Assembly (NCBI RefSeq): GCF_001467825.1
Contig: NZ_LNYK01000033.1
Coordinates: 948 to 64,947 of the forward strand
Length of the DNA stretch: 64,000 bases
From: Legionella londiniensis
GTDB lineage: Bacteria > Pseudomonadota > Gammaproteobacteria > Legionellales > Legionellaceae
Direction: 5' to 3'
Shown: positions 36,524 to 46,735 of the stretch, in pieces
Layout: each line of letters opens with the position of its first letter
How positions within the stretch are numbered: the first letter of the stretch is position 1
Made by a program: the position numbers and the translations under genes
The notes under the pieces: generated by a model
Database searches by the model: none
Told to the model about the DNA's origin: nothing
Seen by the model: only the letters and a program-made list of their open reading frames with translations

Positions 36524-37180
36524 TCAATCGCTTTCTTCCCCAATGACAATGACATGGTCGCTGATAAAACGGTAGGGTGGAACCTGCAAATTAATAGGAG
36601 CCGGCACGCCTTTAAAAACTCGGCCGGCCAAATCAAAACTGGAACCATGGCAAGGGCAGTAAAAACCGCCTGGCCAATCAGGACCGAGCTCTGATTCATC
36701 GGGCTTGTACTTGGGTACACAGCCTAAATGAGTACAAATACCAATCAAGACCAGGTATTCCGGCTTAATCGAGCGATACTTGTTTTGTGCATACTCCGGC
36801 TGTTGTTCGACCAGGGACTCAGGATCGCGCAAACGATCAGCAACTTCATCAAGGGTCTCAAGCATTTGGGGCGTGCGCCGAATGATCCATACTGGCCTGC
36901 CGCGCCATTCGACTGTGACTTGTTGACCTGGCTCAAGCTTGCTTAAATCCACTTCTACAGGTGCCCCGGCAGCTCTTGCCTTAGCGCTTGGCATCCAGGA
37001 GGCAACAAAAGGCACCAGCGCCCCTAAAGCGCCCACACCGCCCAAAACGCCTGCTGACAGTAATAAAAAGCGCCGGCGTTCTTCGTCTATGGCCTCATCA
37101 GACTTGATTGCGGGATGCAATTCGGGGTCAGTATTATCATTCACAGCCACATCATCCTGATTGACAAATGTTAAATCCAT
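36524..37180 (-). CDS. petA: Rieske iron-sulfur subunit of the bc1 complex
   Basis: 218 residues. A twin-arginine signal anchor (ERRRFLLLSAGVLGG) precedes the Rieske cluster motifs CTHLGC and CPCHGS. First gene of petABC, 56 bases upstream of petB. The protein carries the 2Fe-2S centre that oxidises quinol. Confidence 0.95.
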   Translation of the reverse strand: MDLTFVNQDDVAVNDNTDPELHPAIKSDEAIDEERRRFLLLSAGVLGGVGALGALVPFVASWMPSAKARAAGAPVEVDLSKLEPGQQVTVEWRGRPVWIIRRTPQMLETLDEVADRLRDPESLVEQQPEYAQNKYRSIKPEYLVLIGICTHLGCVPKYKPDESELGPDWPGGFYCPCHGSSFDLAGRVFKGVPAPINLQVPPYRFISDHVIVIGEESD

Positions 37181-37333
37181 TTATATCAAAGAAAGAGGCA
37201 TTTGAAAATGACCGCGCAAACGACTGCCATTTTCCAAGCAAAGTTGCTCGCCGGAATATTAACATAGCGGAAAAACGAGGGGTGAGAAACATCGGCGCGA
37301 AGCCTGAATCGAAAAGATAAAATCGATATCCAT

Positions 37334-37358
37334 AAAAAAAACCCCGCAGAGGCGGGGT
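37334..37358 (-). terminator. rpsI intrinsic terminator
   Basis: ACCCCGC (37341-37347) pairs with GCGGGGT (37352-37358) around a 4-base loop; on the minus strand it is followed by seven or more T. It lies 10 bases after the rpsI stop. Confidence 0.9.
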
Positions 37359-37367
37359 ATAAAAAAC

Positions 37368-37799
37368 TTAGCGTTTGGAGTACTGGGTAGCACGTCTTGC
37401 TTTATGCAAGCCCACTTTTTTCCGCTCCACGCGACGAGAATCACGGGTTAGCAACCCGCGGGCGCGTAACTTTCTGCGAAAGGAGTTGGCATCTGGTTCG
37501 GCATCTTCAGGCAGATCCTGCTCATCATAAGCCACTAAAGCGCGTGCGATTCCCAACTGGATTGCACCAGCTTGTCCTGTAATCCCGCCGCCGGTTACCG
37601 TAGCATAAATATCAAATTTATCAAGCGCATCTACTGTTTCCAGAGGTTGCCTTATCACCATGCAAGAGGTTTCTCGGCCAAAATACTCTTCCAAATTGCG
37701 GTTGTTTACTTTAATCTCACCTTTGCCGGGGCGCAAAAATACACGAGCAGATGAGCTTTTGCGGCGACCGGTGCCATAGTATTGCTGTAAATCAGCCAT
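37368..37799 (-). CDS. rpsI: 30S ribosomal protein S9
   Basis: 143 residues, ending in the conserved basic tail [17 protein letters not shown] that reaches the P-site tRNA. It is about 13 residues longer than E. coli S9, with an acidic insertion ([15 protein letters not shown]) before the C-terminal region. Five bases after rplM. Confidence 0.96.
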   Translation of the reverse strand: MADLQQYYGTGRRKSSSARVFLRPGKGEIKVNNRNLEEYFGRETSCMVIRQPLETVDALDKFDIYATVTGGGITGQAGAIQLGIARALVAYDEQDLPEDAEPDANSFRRKLRARGLLTRDSRRVERKKVGLHKARRATQYSKR

Positions 37800-37804
37800 A
37801 ATAC

Positions 37805-38239
37805 TTATTCCTCAATATCAAGTTTCTTAGGTTGCTGCGCAGCATGGGGATGTTCAGTACCGGCATAAACTTTAAGCTTGCGGTACATTTCCCGACCAAG
37901 GGGGTTTTTAGGCAACATTCCTTTCACAGCACGCTCAATAATAAGTACAGGATTTTTTTCCTGCAATTTATCAAAAGAGATCGACTTAATACCGCCAGGG
38001 TATCCAGAGTGATGATAATACATTTTTTCTTTGTATTTTCGACCTGTAACGGTGATCTTCTCTGCATTAGTCACAATAACATAATCACCCGTATCCACGT
38101 GCGGGGTATATTCAGCTTTGTGTTTTCCACGCAAGCGACGGGCTACTTCTGTTGCAAGGCGACCCAATGTCTTGTCGGTGGCATCGACCACGTACCACTC
38201 ACGCTTGACTTCATGTGGCTTGGCACTATATGTATTCAT
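37805..38239 (-). CDS. rplM: 50S ribosomal protein L13
   Basis: 144 residues with the L13 core ([36 protein letters not shown]). GGAG lies 9 bases before the ATG. First gene of the rplM-rpsI operon, which in E. coli is repressed by L13 at its leader. Confidence 0.97.
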   Translation of the reverse strand: MNTYSAKPHEVKREWYVVDATDKTLGRLATEVARRLRGKHKAEYTPHVDTGDYVIVTNAEKITVTGRKYKEKMYYHHSGYPGGIKSISFDKLQEKNPVLIIERAVKGMLPKNPLGREMYRKLKVYAGTEHPHAAQQPKKLDIEE

Positions 38240-38292
38240 TAAACTAACTCCGTACCGCCTTAAATTGGTAATCTTTCAATCTTGGACGGGCG

Positions 38293-38321
38293 ATTTTAAC
38301 TAAAAGTGAATAAACCTACAA
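38293..38321 (-). promoter_or_regulatory. rplM-rpsI promoter
   Basis: On the minus strand TTGTAG (38321-38316), a 17-base spacer and TAAAAT (38298-38293) precede rplM by about 54 bases, giving a leader of roughly 45 bases. The rest of the 281-base gap to the ferredoxin gene shows no gene. Confidence 0.6.
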
Positions 38322-38520
38322 GTATAAATTAAAAATAATTGCCCAAAGCTCTGCACCAGCAGGAAAAATCATGCCTAGATCTATACTATATGTTATTCCC
38401 GTCGGGGTTGGCAAAAAAATATAATCAACTCATTGCATCGCAGCAATCTGTTCTTTACCCAAAACAGCATGCTTTTGACCCAAATTGAGCCAGATTTTCA
38501 TTAGGGTACTGGTTGATGGC

Positions 38521-38847
38521 TTATACCAAGTCTGGCGTGGGTATAAGCAAATGCTCTACAATTTTCCCTTTGGACAAATATTCAGTAACAATTTCATCCA
38601 AATCGCTAAAAGAAGTATAAGTATACCAAACACCGTCAGGATAAATCACAATGCAGGGCCCTTGACTGCAACGCCCAAGGCAGCCTGATTTGCTGACGCG
38701 AATTTTTCCTGGCCCCTGCAACCCAAGCTCAGCCAGTTTACCTTTCATGTATTCCACAAAAGGCTCGCCTCCAGCATTTGCACAACATTTTTTACCTGGG
38801 GATTTTTGATTGGTGCACATGAAAATATGCTTGGCATAGTATGGCAA
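38521..38847 (-). CDS. Thioredoxin-like 2Fe-2S ferredoxin
   Basis: 108 residues starting at TTG (GAGG 8 bases upstream). Cysteines occur as CTNQ...CC near the N-terminus and GCLGRC in the middle, the pattern of thioredoxin-fold 2Fe-2S ferredoxins. Partner and role are unknown. It lies 85 bases after ihfA on the same strand. Confidence 0.85.
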   Translation of the reverse strand: MPYYAKHIFMCTNQKSPGKKCCANAGGEPFVEYMKGKLAELGLQGPGKIRVSKSGCLGRCSQGPCIVIYPDGVWYTYTSFSDLDEIVTEYLSKGKIVEHLLIPTPDLV

Positions 38848-38932
38848 TTTTTTGGCCTCTAGTCGTTTAGACGGTGCGTAAAATGCAATGATAGCACCAC
38901 CTCAAATTAACCTGTCATGTTTATGGGTTAAG

Positions 38933-39223
38933 CTACCCTTTCGATTCAATTTTTGTTTTGAGCTTCAACCCAGGTTTAAAAGTAACCACCCGCCTTGCTT
39001 CAACAGGCACTTCCTCCCCTGTTTTGGGATTTCTTCCTGGCCGCTGTGGTTTATCACGCAGGATAAAATTACCAAAACCTGACAGTTTCACGTGCTCTCC
39101 CTCCGCAAGGGTAGTGCGAATTTCTTCAAAGAATTGCTCAACTACTTCCCTGGCATCAGGTTTGGTTAACCCAACTTCATTGCATAATGCATCTGCTAAT
39201 ATGGCTTTGCTTAAGGCATTCAC
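38933..39223 (-). CDS. ihfA: Integration host factor subunit alpha
   Basis: 96 residues, HU/IHF fold, with the DNA-bending arm motif [19 protein letters not shown]. It begins two bases after the pheT stop, the standard pheST-ihfA order. IHF bends DNA and in Legionella is involved in life-cycle gene control. Confidence 0.95.
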   Translation of the reverse strand: MNALSKAILADALCNEVGLTKPDAREVVEQFFEEIRTTLAEGEHVKLSGFGNFILRDKPQRPGRNPKTGEEVPVEARRVVTFKPGLKLKTKIESKG

Positions 39224-39225
39224 AG

Positions 39226-41604
39226 TTAGTCCCTCAATGTAATGGCAAATTCCTCTTTCAGTTTATTTATTATAGCATCGATTATCGCGTTGATCTCGGC
39301 ATCAACCAAAGTTCGGCGCTCGTCTTGTAAAGTCAAAGCGATCGCCATACTTTTTTTACCCGCAGGAATATTTGGCCCCTTATACAGATCAAACACGTCA
39401 AAACTCTTTAACAAGGGCTGAGGAATAACGCGCCTCACAACACCCTCAATATCTCTTGCGACAATCTCTTCTTTTACCAGAAAAGATAAATCCCGCCTAA
39501 TCCTTGGATATTTTGATATGGGGGTATATCGAATTTCAGGTTTTTCAAGCAGATATTGCAAATCCAACTCAAATAAAACCACTTCCTGAGTTAATTCAAG
39601 CGCATCGAGCAAACGGGGATGTAATACACCAAGCCATCCTGCGGGCTCTCCTCCAATGAGGATGCGGGCACACTTTCCAGGATGAAGAGCAGGATGATTT
39701 GCAGCGGTAAATTCGACATTTTGTATCTGAAAAGCAGTAAAGAGCGCTTGTAAATCTCCTTTCATATCATAAAAATCAAACTGGCGTGTTGCTTCACTCC
39801 AATTTAAAGCGCCATGCTCGCCAGCCAATAGTCCCGCAATCGATGCACGCTCATGAACTTGTTGCCCTTGTTTGCTGAAAGTTACCCCGCATTCAAAAAA
39901 CCGGATTTCTGTGTGTTGGCGATGAAAATTATAGATCATAGCCGCAAGCAACCCAGGCCACATGCCAACCCTCATCACAGATAATTCTTGCGAAATAGGA
40001 TTGAGCAAGGTTAATTCATCTGCTTGCGGATACAAGGCCGTTTGCAGCTGGGGGTCAACAAAACCATAACTTATGATTTCCCTGTAGCCGCGGCTGGAGA
40101 AAAAGGCGCCTGCCTGCTTTGCGATCAATTCATGGGCATTGATGCTGCCTGCTTTGATCCGGCCTTTGATAGAATCAGCAGCTATATTGTCATAGCCGTA
40201 AAGACGGATAATTTCCTCAACCAAGTCAACCTCGTACTGCAGGTCGAATCGGAAACTCGGAACGGCAACTTCCCAGCACGCATCTTGTTGAACAACCAAC
40301 ATGCCAAGCCGCTCAAGTATTGACAACATCTCACCGTCGTCAATATCAAGGCCGCTTAATTTTCTGACTTTTAAAGGATTAAAGGAAATGGTTTTGGGCT
40401 TGGGCAAGTACTCAGGATAACAAGCCTTGACAACAGGCCCAATGGATCCACCGGCGATGTTTTGAATGAGCTCACTGACTCTTTCCAGTGCCCGAAGCTG
40501 CAAGCCAGGGTCAACGCCCCGTTCAAAGCGCTGTGAGGAATCAGTGCATAAGCCGTATCTTCGCGCAACGCCTGCCACCATCATCGGGTTAAAAAACGCG
40601 CTTTCAATAAAAATATTCCGCGTATTTGCCTGTACTGCGCTTTCCTCGCCGCCCATCACCCCTGCTATGGCCAATGGCTTTTGTTCATCGGCTATGACAA
40701 GCGTCTTCTCCTGCAATGTTATCTCTTCACCATTGAGTAACAGCAATGTCTCGCAAGGCTTGCTATGACGCACTTGTATCGCACCGGCCAAAGCATGGGT
40801 ATCAAATGCATGCATTGGCTGGCCCAATTCCAGCATGACATAATTGACCGCATCAACCACCGGATGCAAACAGCGGATCCCACTGCGGCGCAGACGCTCT
40901 TTCATCCAGAAGGGAGTTTCAGCGTTCGGGTTTATATCCTGTATGATTCGACCAAAATACTGGGGGCAACCCTCTTTGGCCTCAATATTAATCGGCAAAG
41001 ACTCATCAATCTCTGGCTGTAAGGAAGGTATGCCGGGTACGCAAAAAGGCATTTTGTTCCGGGCAGCAATCTCCCGAGCAATCCCCGCTATACTGAAACA
41101 ATCAGCGCGATTGGGTGTTAAGGCGATATCCAGCACTGAATCATTTAAAGCCAGATATTCTCTTAAATCCTTGCCGACAGGCGCATCATCGGCCAGCTCC
41201 AGAATCCCTTCTGAGCTTTCTTCAAGTCCCAGTTCTGCAGCAGAGCACAGCATGCCCTGGGATAATTCGCCGCGCAGTTTTGTTTCTTTAATGGTCAGGC
41301 CGTTGGGCAATGCCGCGCCTGGCAGCGCCAGAGCAACCTTGAGGCCGGAACGCACATTGGCCGCCCCACAGACAACTTGATAGCATGTATTTTTTGCTGC
41401 CTTAACTTCACATACAGTTAATTTATCCGCTTGCGGGTGCGCGCTGGTTTTCACGACTTCTGCCACAACGACACCAATAAACTCACCAGCTACCGGATTA
41501 CGCGCATCAACTTCAAGCCCTATCATGGTCAACTGAGAAGCAAGCTCTTCTCCGCTGACAGATGGATTAACCCACTCACGTAACCATGCTTCACTTACTT
41601 TCAT
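39226..41604 (-). CDS. pheT: Phenylalanyl-tRNA synthetase beta subunit
   Basis: 792 residues with the tRNA-binding EMAP/OB domain at the N-terminus (about 40-150), B3/B4 editing domain (about 210-390), B5 domain and the C-terminal anticodon-binding fold ([14 protein letters not shown]). Forms an alpha2-beta2 enzyme with PheS. 37 bases downstream of pheS. Confidence 0.96.
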   Translation of the reverse strand: MKVSEAWLREWVNPSVSGEELASQLTMIGLEVDARNPVAGEFIGVVVAEVVKTSAHPQADKLTVCEVKAAKNTCYQVVCGAANVRSGLKVALALPGAALPNGLTIKETKLRGELSQGMLCSAAELGLEESSEGILELADDAPVGKDLREYLALNDSVLDIALTPNRADCFSIAGIAREIAARNKMPFCVPGIPSLQPEIDESLPINIEAKEGCPQYFGRIIQDINPNAETPFWMKERLRRSGIRCLHPVVDAVNYVMLELGQPMHAFDTHALAGAIQVRHSKPCETLLLLNGEEITLQEKTLVIADEQKPLAIAGVMGGEESAVQANTRNIFIESAFFNPMMVAGVARRYGLCTDSSQRFERGVDPGLQLRALERVSELIQNIAGGSIGPVVKACYPEYLPKPKTISFNPLKVRKLSGLDIDDGEMLSILERLGMLVVQQDACWEVAVPSFRFDLQYEVDLVEEIIRLYGYDNIAADSIKGRIKAGSINAHELIAKQAGAFFSSRGYREIISYGFVDPQLQTALYPQADELTLLNPISQELSVMRVGMWPGLLAAMIYNFHRQHTEIRFFECGVTFSKQGQQVHERASIAGLLAGEHGALNWSEATRQFDFYDMKGDLQALFTAFQIQNVEFTAANHPALHPGKCARILIGGEPAGWLGVLHPRLLDALELTQEVVLFELDLQYLLEKPEIRYTPISKYPRIRRDLSFLVKEEIVARDIEGVVRRVIPQPLLKSFDVFDLYKGPNIPAGKKSMAIALTLQDERRTLVDAEINAIIDAIINKLKEEFAITLRD

Positions 41605-41641
41605 TCCAGGTTCCTTACAAAACTAGCGCTGCCATCTATAC

Positions 41642-42655
41642 TTAAAACTGGTTCAAAAATGCAATCTCATTTTCAAACATCATGCGTAAATCATCGATGC
41701 CAAAATAAAGCATTGCCAATCGGTCGATTCCCATGCCAAAAGCCCAGCCCTGATACTCGTTTGGAGAGATATTGACAGCTTGCAGCACGTTTGGGTGCAC
41801 CATACCGCAACCTAATACCTCAAGCCACCCTGTAAATTTGCAGGAACGGCATCCCTTGCCGCTACAATGCGTGCATTCTATGTCGACTTCGGCCGACGGT
41901 TCCGTGAAGGGAAAATAAGATGGCCGAAATCTAACTGCCAATTTTTGACCAAAAAAACTGCTGAAAAAGTCCTGTAATAAGCCTTTGAGCTCCGCAAGGG
42001 TTGCTGTCTTATCGATGAGCAACCCCTCTACCTGATGGAACATCGGTGTATGGGTTAAATCGGAATCACAACGATAAACCCGTCCCGGGGCAATCAATCT
42101 GAATGGGGGGTTACGTTGTTCCATAGCGCGAATTTGCACCGGTGAAGTATGGGTGCGCAACAATAAACCGCCGCCAAAATAAAAAGTATCATGCATTGCC
42201 CTGGCTGGATGATGCTCAGGAATATTTAAAGCCTCAAAATTATAAAACTCTGTTTCAACTTCAGGACCTAATACAATATCAAAACCAAGACGGCTAAAAT
42301 AATCATTGATAAACTGCTTGACCTGAGTTACAGGATGGCTCGAGCCAACTCCTTTGCTTCGCCCAGGCAAGGAAACATCGATTTGCTCGGCTTTAAGCTT
42401 TTCCTGCAGATGCTCCTCCTTGAGTTTTAGCATCCTATCTTCTAAAAGCTCAATAATTTCACGCTTTATTTGATTGACTAATTGTCCAATTTTGGGTTTT
42501 TCAGCAGCAGGAAGCGCAGAAAGCGTTTTTAAAACTTCCGTAAGCTTGCCTTTCTTGCCTAAAAATTCAACGCGAATTGATTCAAGTTGGCTCAAATCCT
42601 TCGCGGTTTCTATAGCAGAAATAGCTTGATGTTGTATCGCAGTTATATCTTGCAT
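41642..42655 (-). CDS. pheS: Phenylalanyl-tRNA synthetase alpha subunit
   Basis: 337 residues from the ATG at 42655 (AGG 6 bases upstream; the frame is open to 42682). N-terminal coiled coil, then class II core with motif 2 ([20 protein letters not shown]) and motif 3 ([13 protein letters not shown]). Transcription from rplT must pass the terminator-like hairpin 84 bases upstream. Confidence 0.96.
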   Translation of the reverse strand: MQDITAIQHQAISAIETAKDLSQLESIRVEFLGKKGKLTEVLKTLSALPAAEKPKIGQLVNQIKREIIELLEDRMLKLKEEHLQEKLKAEQIDVSLPGRSKGVGSSHPVTQVKQFINDYFSRLGFDIVLGPEVETEFYNFEALNIPEHHPARAMHDTFYFGGGLLLRTHTSPVQIRAMEQRNPPFRLIAPGRVYRCDSDLTHTPMFHQVEGLLIDKTATLAELKGLLQDFFSSFFGQKLAVRFRPSYFPFTEPSAEVDIECTHCSGKGCRSCKFTGWLEVLGCGMVHPNVLQAVNISPNEYQGWAFGMGIDRLAMLYFGIDDLRMMFENEIAFLNQF

Positions 42656-42738
42656 GATTCGCCTGTAGTCAATTTTGTTCACTCAAGTGGGACCAAAGCA
42701 GCGCTGAATAATACAGGGTGACCGCCTCGTCATAATGC

Positions 42739-42766
42739 AAAAAGGAAGGCATCAGCCTTCCTTTTT
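42739..42766 (-). terminator. Terminator/attenuator between rplT and pheS
   Basis: AAAAAGGAAGGC (42739-42750) and GCCTTCCTTTTT (42755-42766) form a perfect 12-bp stem with a 4-base loop and a T-run on the minus strand. A second 9-bp inverted repeat (42789-42797 with 42824-42832) overlaps the rplT stop just upstream. No phenylalanine-rich leader peptide is visible, so it may be partial termination rather than classical attenuation. Confidence 0.8.
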
Positions 42767-42813
42767 GGAGCCTGTAAGGCGCATTGCTGCTTCTTAAAGA
42801 ATAAGAGACGCTC

Positions 42814-43173
42814 TTAAGAAGCAAGCGCTGCTTTAGCAATTTCAGCAACAGAAGCAAAAGCAGGCTTGTCGTGAACGGCCATATCAGCCAGAACCTTACG
42901 ATCAAGCTCAACATTTGCCTTCTTCAAGCCATCGATTAAACGGCTATAAGACAAGCCGCACTCTCTTGCCTGTGCGTTGATGCGAGTTATCCATAGCGCT
43001 CTAAACTGGCGTTTTCTTTGGCGCCGGTCACGATACGCATATTGGCCGGCCTTAATAACAGCTTGCTTGGCAACTCGATAAACCCTGCTTCGGGCACCGT
43101 AATATCCCTTGGCTTGTTTTAATATTTTCTTATGACGCGCCTTGGCCGTCACACCGCGTTTTACTCTAGGCAT
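42814..43173 (-). CDS. rplT: 50S ribosomal protein L20
   Basis: 119 residues, very basic N-terminal extension ([19 protein letters not shown]) as in L20, which nucleates early 50S assembly and represses rpmI-rplT translation in E. coli. 17 bases after rpmI. Confidence 0.97.
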   Translation of the reverse strand: MPRVKRGVTAKARHKKILKQAKGYYGARSRVYRVAKQAVIKAGQYAYRDRRQRKRQFRALWITRINAQARECGLSYSRLIDGLKKANVELDRKVLADMAVHDKPAFASVAEIAKAALAS

Positions 43174-43190
43174 AATTCAATTCCCCTACT

Positions 43191-43391
43191 TTAACTACCA
43201 TGCAACATACGTTCCACTAACTGGGCATCGCAAGACTTCAAGGTATCAGCCTGGACACGCAGATGGCGTTTCTGCTTGGGTGATTTTTTAGTGAGAATGT
43301 GGTTTCGATAAGCACCGCGTCGCTTAATAATTCCACTTGCAGTTTTACGGAAACGTTTGTGCGCTCCGCGATGTGATTTTAACTTTGGCAT
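43191..43391 (-). CDS. rpmI: 50S ribosomal protein L35
   Basis: 66 residues, [20 protein letters not shown] start typical of L35. Lies between infC and rplT in the usual operon; a 139-base gap separates it from infC. Confidence 0.97.
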   Translation of the reverse strand: MPKLKSHRGAHKRFRKTASGIIKRRGAYRNHILTKKSPKQKRHLRVQADTLKSCDAQLVERMLHGS

Positions 43392-43530
43392 AACTCATGT
43401 ACTCCGCATTTTAAAATACCTGCCGCTCGATCATCATTCCAACAAGCTCAGCATGAGGAATGGCAATTTATAAAAAATTAACAATCCGAACGTAAAACTG
43501 GATGAAAAGATCCCGGCAAGCTGATTATTG

Positions 43531-44067
43531 CTACTTTGTTTTCTTGGGTGATAAAACCATCATGAGCTGGCGTCCTTCACGTTTGGCCTGCTGTTCGATC
43601 ACAGCCACATCAGCTGTATCTTGCTGCAAGCGCTGCATGATCTTCATGCCAACGTCCTGATGAGCCACTTCACGACCACGAAAGCGCAAAGTGACCTTGA
43701 CCTTATCACCATGATTCAGGAAACGTATCAGGTTGCGTAGCTTGACCTGATAATCCCCTTCTTCCGTCGTGGGACGGAACTTTAGCTCCTTGACTTGTAT
43801 CTGTTTTTGTTTTTTTCTGGCCTCAGCCTGTTTTTTACTTATTTCAAACAGATACTTGCCGTAATCCATTATACGGCACACCGGCGGCTTGGCTGTGGGC
43901 GATATTTCCACCAAATCCAAGCCACTTTCCTCTGCAGCACGCAAAGCCTCACGTCTTGATACTATTCCCGCCTGGTTGCCATCGGCATCAATTAAGCGTA
44001 CTTCAGGTACATTGATTTGTTCGTTAATTCGCGCGCGATCGCTGTCACGCTTATTTGATGCACTAAT
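43531..44067 (-). CDS. infC: Translation initiation factor IF-3, AUU start
   Basis: 178 residues starting at ATT (44067-44065). GGAGG lies 7 bases upstream, and the frame reads through [20 protein letters not shown], the universal IF-3 N-terminus, so the rare AUU start is well supported; no ATG start fits. In E. coli the AUU codon lets IF-3 repress its own translation. Both IF-3 domains are present (linker at about 80). 43 bases after thrS. Confidence 0.96.
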   Translation of the reverse strand: MSASNKRDSDRARINEQINVPEVRLIDADGNQAGIVSRREALRAAEESGLDLVEISPTAKPPVCRIMDYGKYLFEISKKQAEARKKQKQIQVKELKFRPTTEEGDYQVKLRNLIRFLNHGDKVKVTLRFRGREVAHQDVGMKIMQRLQQDTADVAVIEQQAKREGRQLMMVLSPKKTK

Positions 44068-44110
44068 GTTAAGTCCTCCAGTTAATTATCAACATATACC
44101 CGGAATCAAT

Positions 44111-46042
44111 TTACCCGGGCCGGCTCTGCGTCACTGCCTGCCTTGCATCAATTTCCCGCTGCAAGGCAGCATATAATTCTTGTATACTTTGCGCGCCCAG
44201 ATCAGATCCATCTCGAGTACGCACTGAAACCTGCTGCTGCTCTACTTCTTTATCGCCAATAATTAGCAGATAAGGAATTTTTTGCAAAGTATGCTCGCGA
44301 ATTTTAAAGCCAATCTTCTCATTTCTCAAGTCAAAAATAGAACGAATGCCCTTATTTTGCAAAAATTGTTGAATTGATGCGGCATACTCATGCTGTTTTT
44401 CACTGATGGTCAGAACCGCCACCTGAACCGGAGATAGCCATAAAGGCAAACTTCCCGCATAATGTTCCAACAAAATCCCCATGAAGCGTTCAAGTGATCC
44501 GAGGATGGCACGATGCAGCATAACTGCGGTTTTTTTGGTGCTGTCTTCAGCCACATATTGGGCTTCCAGCCGCCGCGGCATGGAAAAATCGACTTGAATC
44601 GTGCCGCATTGCCAGATCCTTCCCAGGCAATCCGTCAGTGAACACTCAATTTTTGGACCGTAAAAAGCACCTTCTCCAGGCGCATCCAGCCATTCAATAC
44701 CCCTGCTTTCAAGCGCATAGCGCAATGCCGCTTCAGCCTTATCCCAAACCTCATCGGAACCCACGCGCTTTTCTGGCCGCAAGGCCAAGCGATAGATAAT
44801 ATTCGTAAATCCAAAATCAGCATAAACGGATTGCACCAATTCCAACATCATCGCCACTTCAGACTGAATCTGGTCTTCGGTGCAGAAAATATGGGCATCA
44901 TCCTGTACCATGTTACGGACACGCATTAAGCCGTGCAGGGAGCCCGAAGGTTCGCAACGATGGCAATTGCCAAACTCAGCAAGCCTCAGAGGCAAATCTC
45001 GATAGCTTTTTAGCCCTTGATTATAAATTTGCACATGGCATGGGCAATTCATAGGCTTGATGGCGTACAATCGACTTTCTGTTTCAGTGATAAACATTTC
45101 ATCATGAAAATTATCCCAATGGCCTGATTTTTCCCACAAAATACGATCGACGAGCTGCGGGGTTCTGACTTCTTGATAGCCATACTCTACCAGGCGCCTG
45201 CGCATGTAACTTTCCAGTATTTGGTAGATAGTCCAGCCTTTGGGATGCCAGAATACCATCCCTGGGGCAATATCCTGAAAATGAAATAAATTCAGGCTCT
45301 TGCCCAGTTTGCGATGGTCGCGCTTTTCAGCCTCTTCCAGGCGATGCAAATACTCTTCCAACGATTTTTTATCAGCCCAGGCCGTACCATAAATACGTTG
45401 CAGCATTTCATTATGAGCATCGCCCCGCCAATAAGCACCGGCAAGCTTGGTCAGCTTGAATGCTTTGATATATCCGGTTGAAGGTACATGCGGGCCACGG
45501 CATAAGTCTTCAAAGTCGCCCTGGCGATAAAGTGATATGGTTTCATTTTCAGGAATTTCAGCAATAATTTTTGCTTTATACTCTTCCCCAATTTCGCGAA
45601 AATAGGCGATAGCCTCATCACGCGGCAATTCGCGGCGGCTTATGGGATAATCAGCCTTGGCCAGCGCTTTCATTCTCTCTTCAATCAGCCGCAAATCCTC
45701 GGGAGTAAATGACCTGGAAAATGCAAAATCGTAATAAAACCCGTCTTCAATGACAGGGCCTATGGTAACCTGCGCGCTGGGAAATAGCTGCTTGACTGCC
45801 TGCGCCAAAAGATGAGCGGCAGAATGACGAATAATTTCCAGGCCCTGGGGATCTTTTTCGGTAATAATCCGCACCTGACAATCGCCAGTCAACTGATGGG
45901 AAACATCCACCAGTTTTTCATCGACAAGACCGCCTATTGCTGCTTTAGCCAAACCAGGGCTAATGCTGCAGGCAAGCTCATAAACAGTTAAAGGCTCGGC
46001 AAACTGTTTGATACTTCCATCCGGTAATTTAATATTGGGCAT
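44111..46042 (-). CDS. thrS: Threonyl-tRNA synthetase
   Basis: 643 residues from the ATG at 46042 ([10 protein letters not shown]), AGGGA upstream. TGS domain, editing domain, class II catalytic core with the zinc ligands ([12 protein letters not shown] region) and the C-terminal anticodon-binding domain. First gene of thrS-infC-rpmI-rplT. Confidence 0.97.
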   Translation of the reverse strand: MPNIKLPDGSIKQFAEPLTVYELACSISPGLAKAAIGGLVDEKLVDVSHQLTGDCQVRIITEKDPQGLEIIRHSAAHLLAQAVKQLFPSAQVTIGPVIEDGFYYDFAFSRSFTPEDLRLIEERMKALAKADYPISRRELPRDEAIAYFREIGEEYKAKIIAEIPENETISLYRQGDFEDLCRGPHVPSTGYIKAFKLTKLAGAYWRGDAHNEMLQRIYGTAWADKKSLEEYLHRLEEAEKRDHRKLGKSLNLFHFQDIAPGMVFWHPKGWTIYQILESYMRRRLVEYGYQEVRTPQLVDRILWEKSGHWDNFHDEMFITETESRLYAIKPMNCPCHVQIYNQGLKSYRDLPLRLAEFGNCHRCEPSGSLHGLMRVRNMVQDDAHIFCTEDQIQSEVAMMLELVQSVYADFGFTNIIYRLALRPEKRVGSDEVWDKAEAALRYALESRGIEWLDAPGEGAFYGPKIECSLTDCLGRIWQCGTIQVDFSMPRRLEAQYVAEDSTKKTAVMLHRAILGSLERFMGILLEHYAGSLPLWLSPVQVAVLTISEKQHEYAASIQQFLQNKGIRSIFDLRNEKIGFKIREHTLQKIPYLLIIGDKEVEQQQVSVRTRDGSDLGAQSIQELYAALQREIDARQAVTQSRPG

Positions 46043-46089
46043 ATAATTTCCCTGTAGAATTTCCGAAATACCGCTCAACTTACGCGTTT

Positions 46090-46105
46090 ATAGGAGCGCT
46101 CCTAT
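46090..46105. promoter_or_regulatory. 16-bp palindrome in the thrS leader
   Basis: ATAGGAGCGCTCCTAT at 46090-46105 is its own reverse complement. A second pairing GCGGG/CCCGC flanks it (46106-46110 with about 46124-46128). It lies 48 bases before the thrS ATG; E. coli thrS has a structured translational operator in this position, but no tRNA-like mimicry is evident here. Confidence 0.5.
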
Positions 46106-46154
46106 GCGGGCGCACTACTTTATCCCGCAAACAATAAATGCAAGGAATGTAAAA

Positions 46155-46179
46155 CAAAAAAACCCTGGCGTACAGGGTT
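46155..46179 (-). terminator. tRNA-Val terminator
   Basis: AACCCTG (46161-46167) pairs with CAGGGTT (46173-46179) around 5 bases; on the minus strand a T7 run follows. It lies 4 bases after the tRNA 3' end. Confidence 0.88.
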
Positions 46180-46183
46180 AAGC

Positions 46184-46258
46184 TGGTAGGCACGAGTGGG
46201 ATCGAACCACCGACCACCACCATGTCAAGGTGGTGCTCTACCACTGAGCTACGTGCCT
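46184..46258 (-). tRNA. tRNA-Val (anticodon GAC), CCA encoded
   Basis: 75 bases. Acceptor arms AGGCACG and CGTGCCT pair fully; the anticodon stem CCACC/GGTGG encloses TTGACAT, so the anticodon is GAC (46224-46226 on the plus strand). The T loop GGTTCGATCCC and the 3' CCA are present. Confidence 0.95.
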
Positions 46259-46420
46259 AATATTCGTGCTATATGATGTCGGGGTATTATATTAAACCCT
46301 TCAGCGCAAAGCAAATAATTTCAAAAACAAGTCGGGCAAAACCATATTTTTGACCATATGACCTGATGCCATTTTCGCGCCGCGAGTCAGCAAATCTGGC
46401 CCGCCTGAGCGGAAATAACC

Positions 46421-46592
46421 AATTAAGGAAGGCCGGAATGCGTTCAGCCTATTCCGGCCACATTGCTAAGCGAGGTTGCAGCTATGGTTAAGCCACTTCT
46501 TCCATCAATCTGGACTGGCGCAGCATTCTGTTCCATCGCATGCTGCCTGGCCCACGGTTTGGACTGAGTTGAAACGCATCCCTTACGTTTCG
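46421..46592 (-). ncRNA. Candidate small RNA with GGA hairpin loops
   Basis: A strong promoter (46599-46626) reads leftward into a segment with no convincing gene. The predicted RNA opens exactly with a hairpin GAAACG/CGTTTC (46571-46591) whose loop contains AGGGA. A second hairpin (46520-46546, 7-bp arms GCAGCAT/ATGCTGC) has ATGGA in its 13-base loop. A third ATGGA lies near 46502. It ends with a perfect 9-bp hairpin GGCCGGAAT/ATTCCGGCC (46431-46459) followed by a short T-rich tail. GGA in loops is the mark of CsrA-titrating RNAs such as RsmY/RsmZ, which is a hypothesis here. A 60-codon frame also spans it. Confidence 0.5.
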
Positions 46593-46598
46593 AAATTA

Positions 46599-46626
46599 AT
46601 TGTAGCATCTTAACAATAAATGTCAA
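46599..46626 (-). promoter_or_regulatory. Strong sigma-70 promoter of the candidate sRNA
   Basis: On the minus strand TTGACA (46626-46621), a 16-base spacer and TACAAT (46604-46599). The predicted start coincides with the first hairpin. A loose GAAA/TTTC dyad lies about 30 bases upstream of the -35 (46642-46657). Confidence 0.65.
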
Positions 46627-46735
46627 CTATTAATTTTTTATTGAAACTTTTAATTTCGTAACAATATAAATTTGCAGTGACAGATACTGTTTGTTACACT
46701 TTATAATATGAGTATGCTACTGTGTTTGTATCGCC

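Larger units (their letters stand above)
46259..46735. other. Intergenic region of 477 bases holding a candidate sRNA
   Basis: Between tRNA-Val and the HTH gene. It contains the candidate minus-strand sRNA (46421-46592) with its promoter, and the upstream region of the plus-strand HTH gene (TATAAT at 46702-46707). The first 160 bases show nothing I can name. Confidence 0.6.

Noticed and set aside
42690-42735. Sequence resembling the T-box core (GGGTGACCGC) near pheS
   Set aside because: It lies on the plus strand, opposite to pheS transcription, and T-box riboswitches are not expected in this group.
42669-42914. 81-codon minus-strand frame between rplT and pheS
   Set aside because: It overlaps rplT out of frame and spans the terminator hairpin; not phenylalanine-rich, so not a pheM-like leader.
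46444-46626. 60-codon minus-strand frame in the candidate sRNA
   Set aside because: Its start codon falls at the -35 box of the strong promoter, so the transcript would lack it; the inner ATG codons have poor ribosome sites. A short peptide cannot be excluded.
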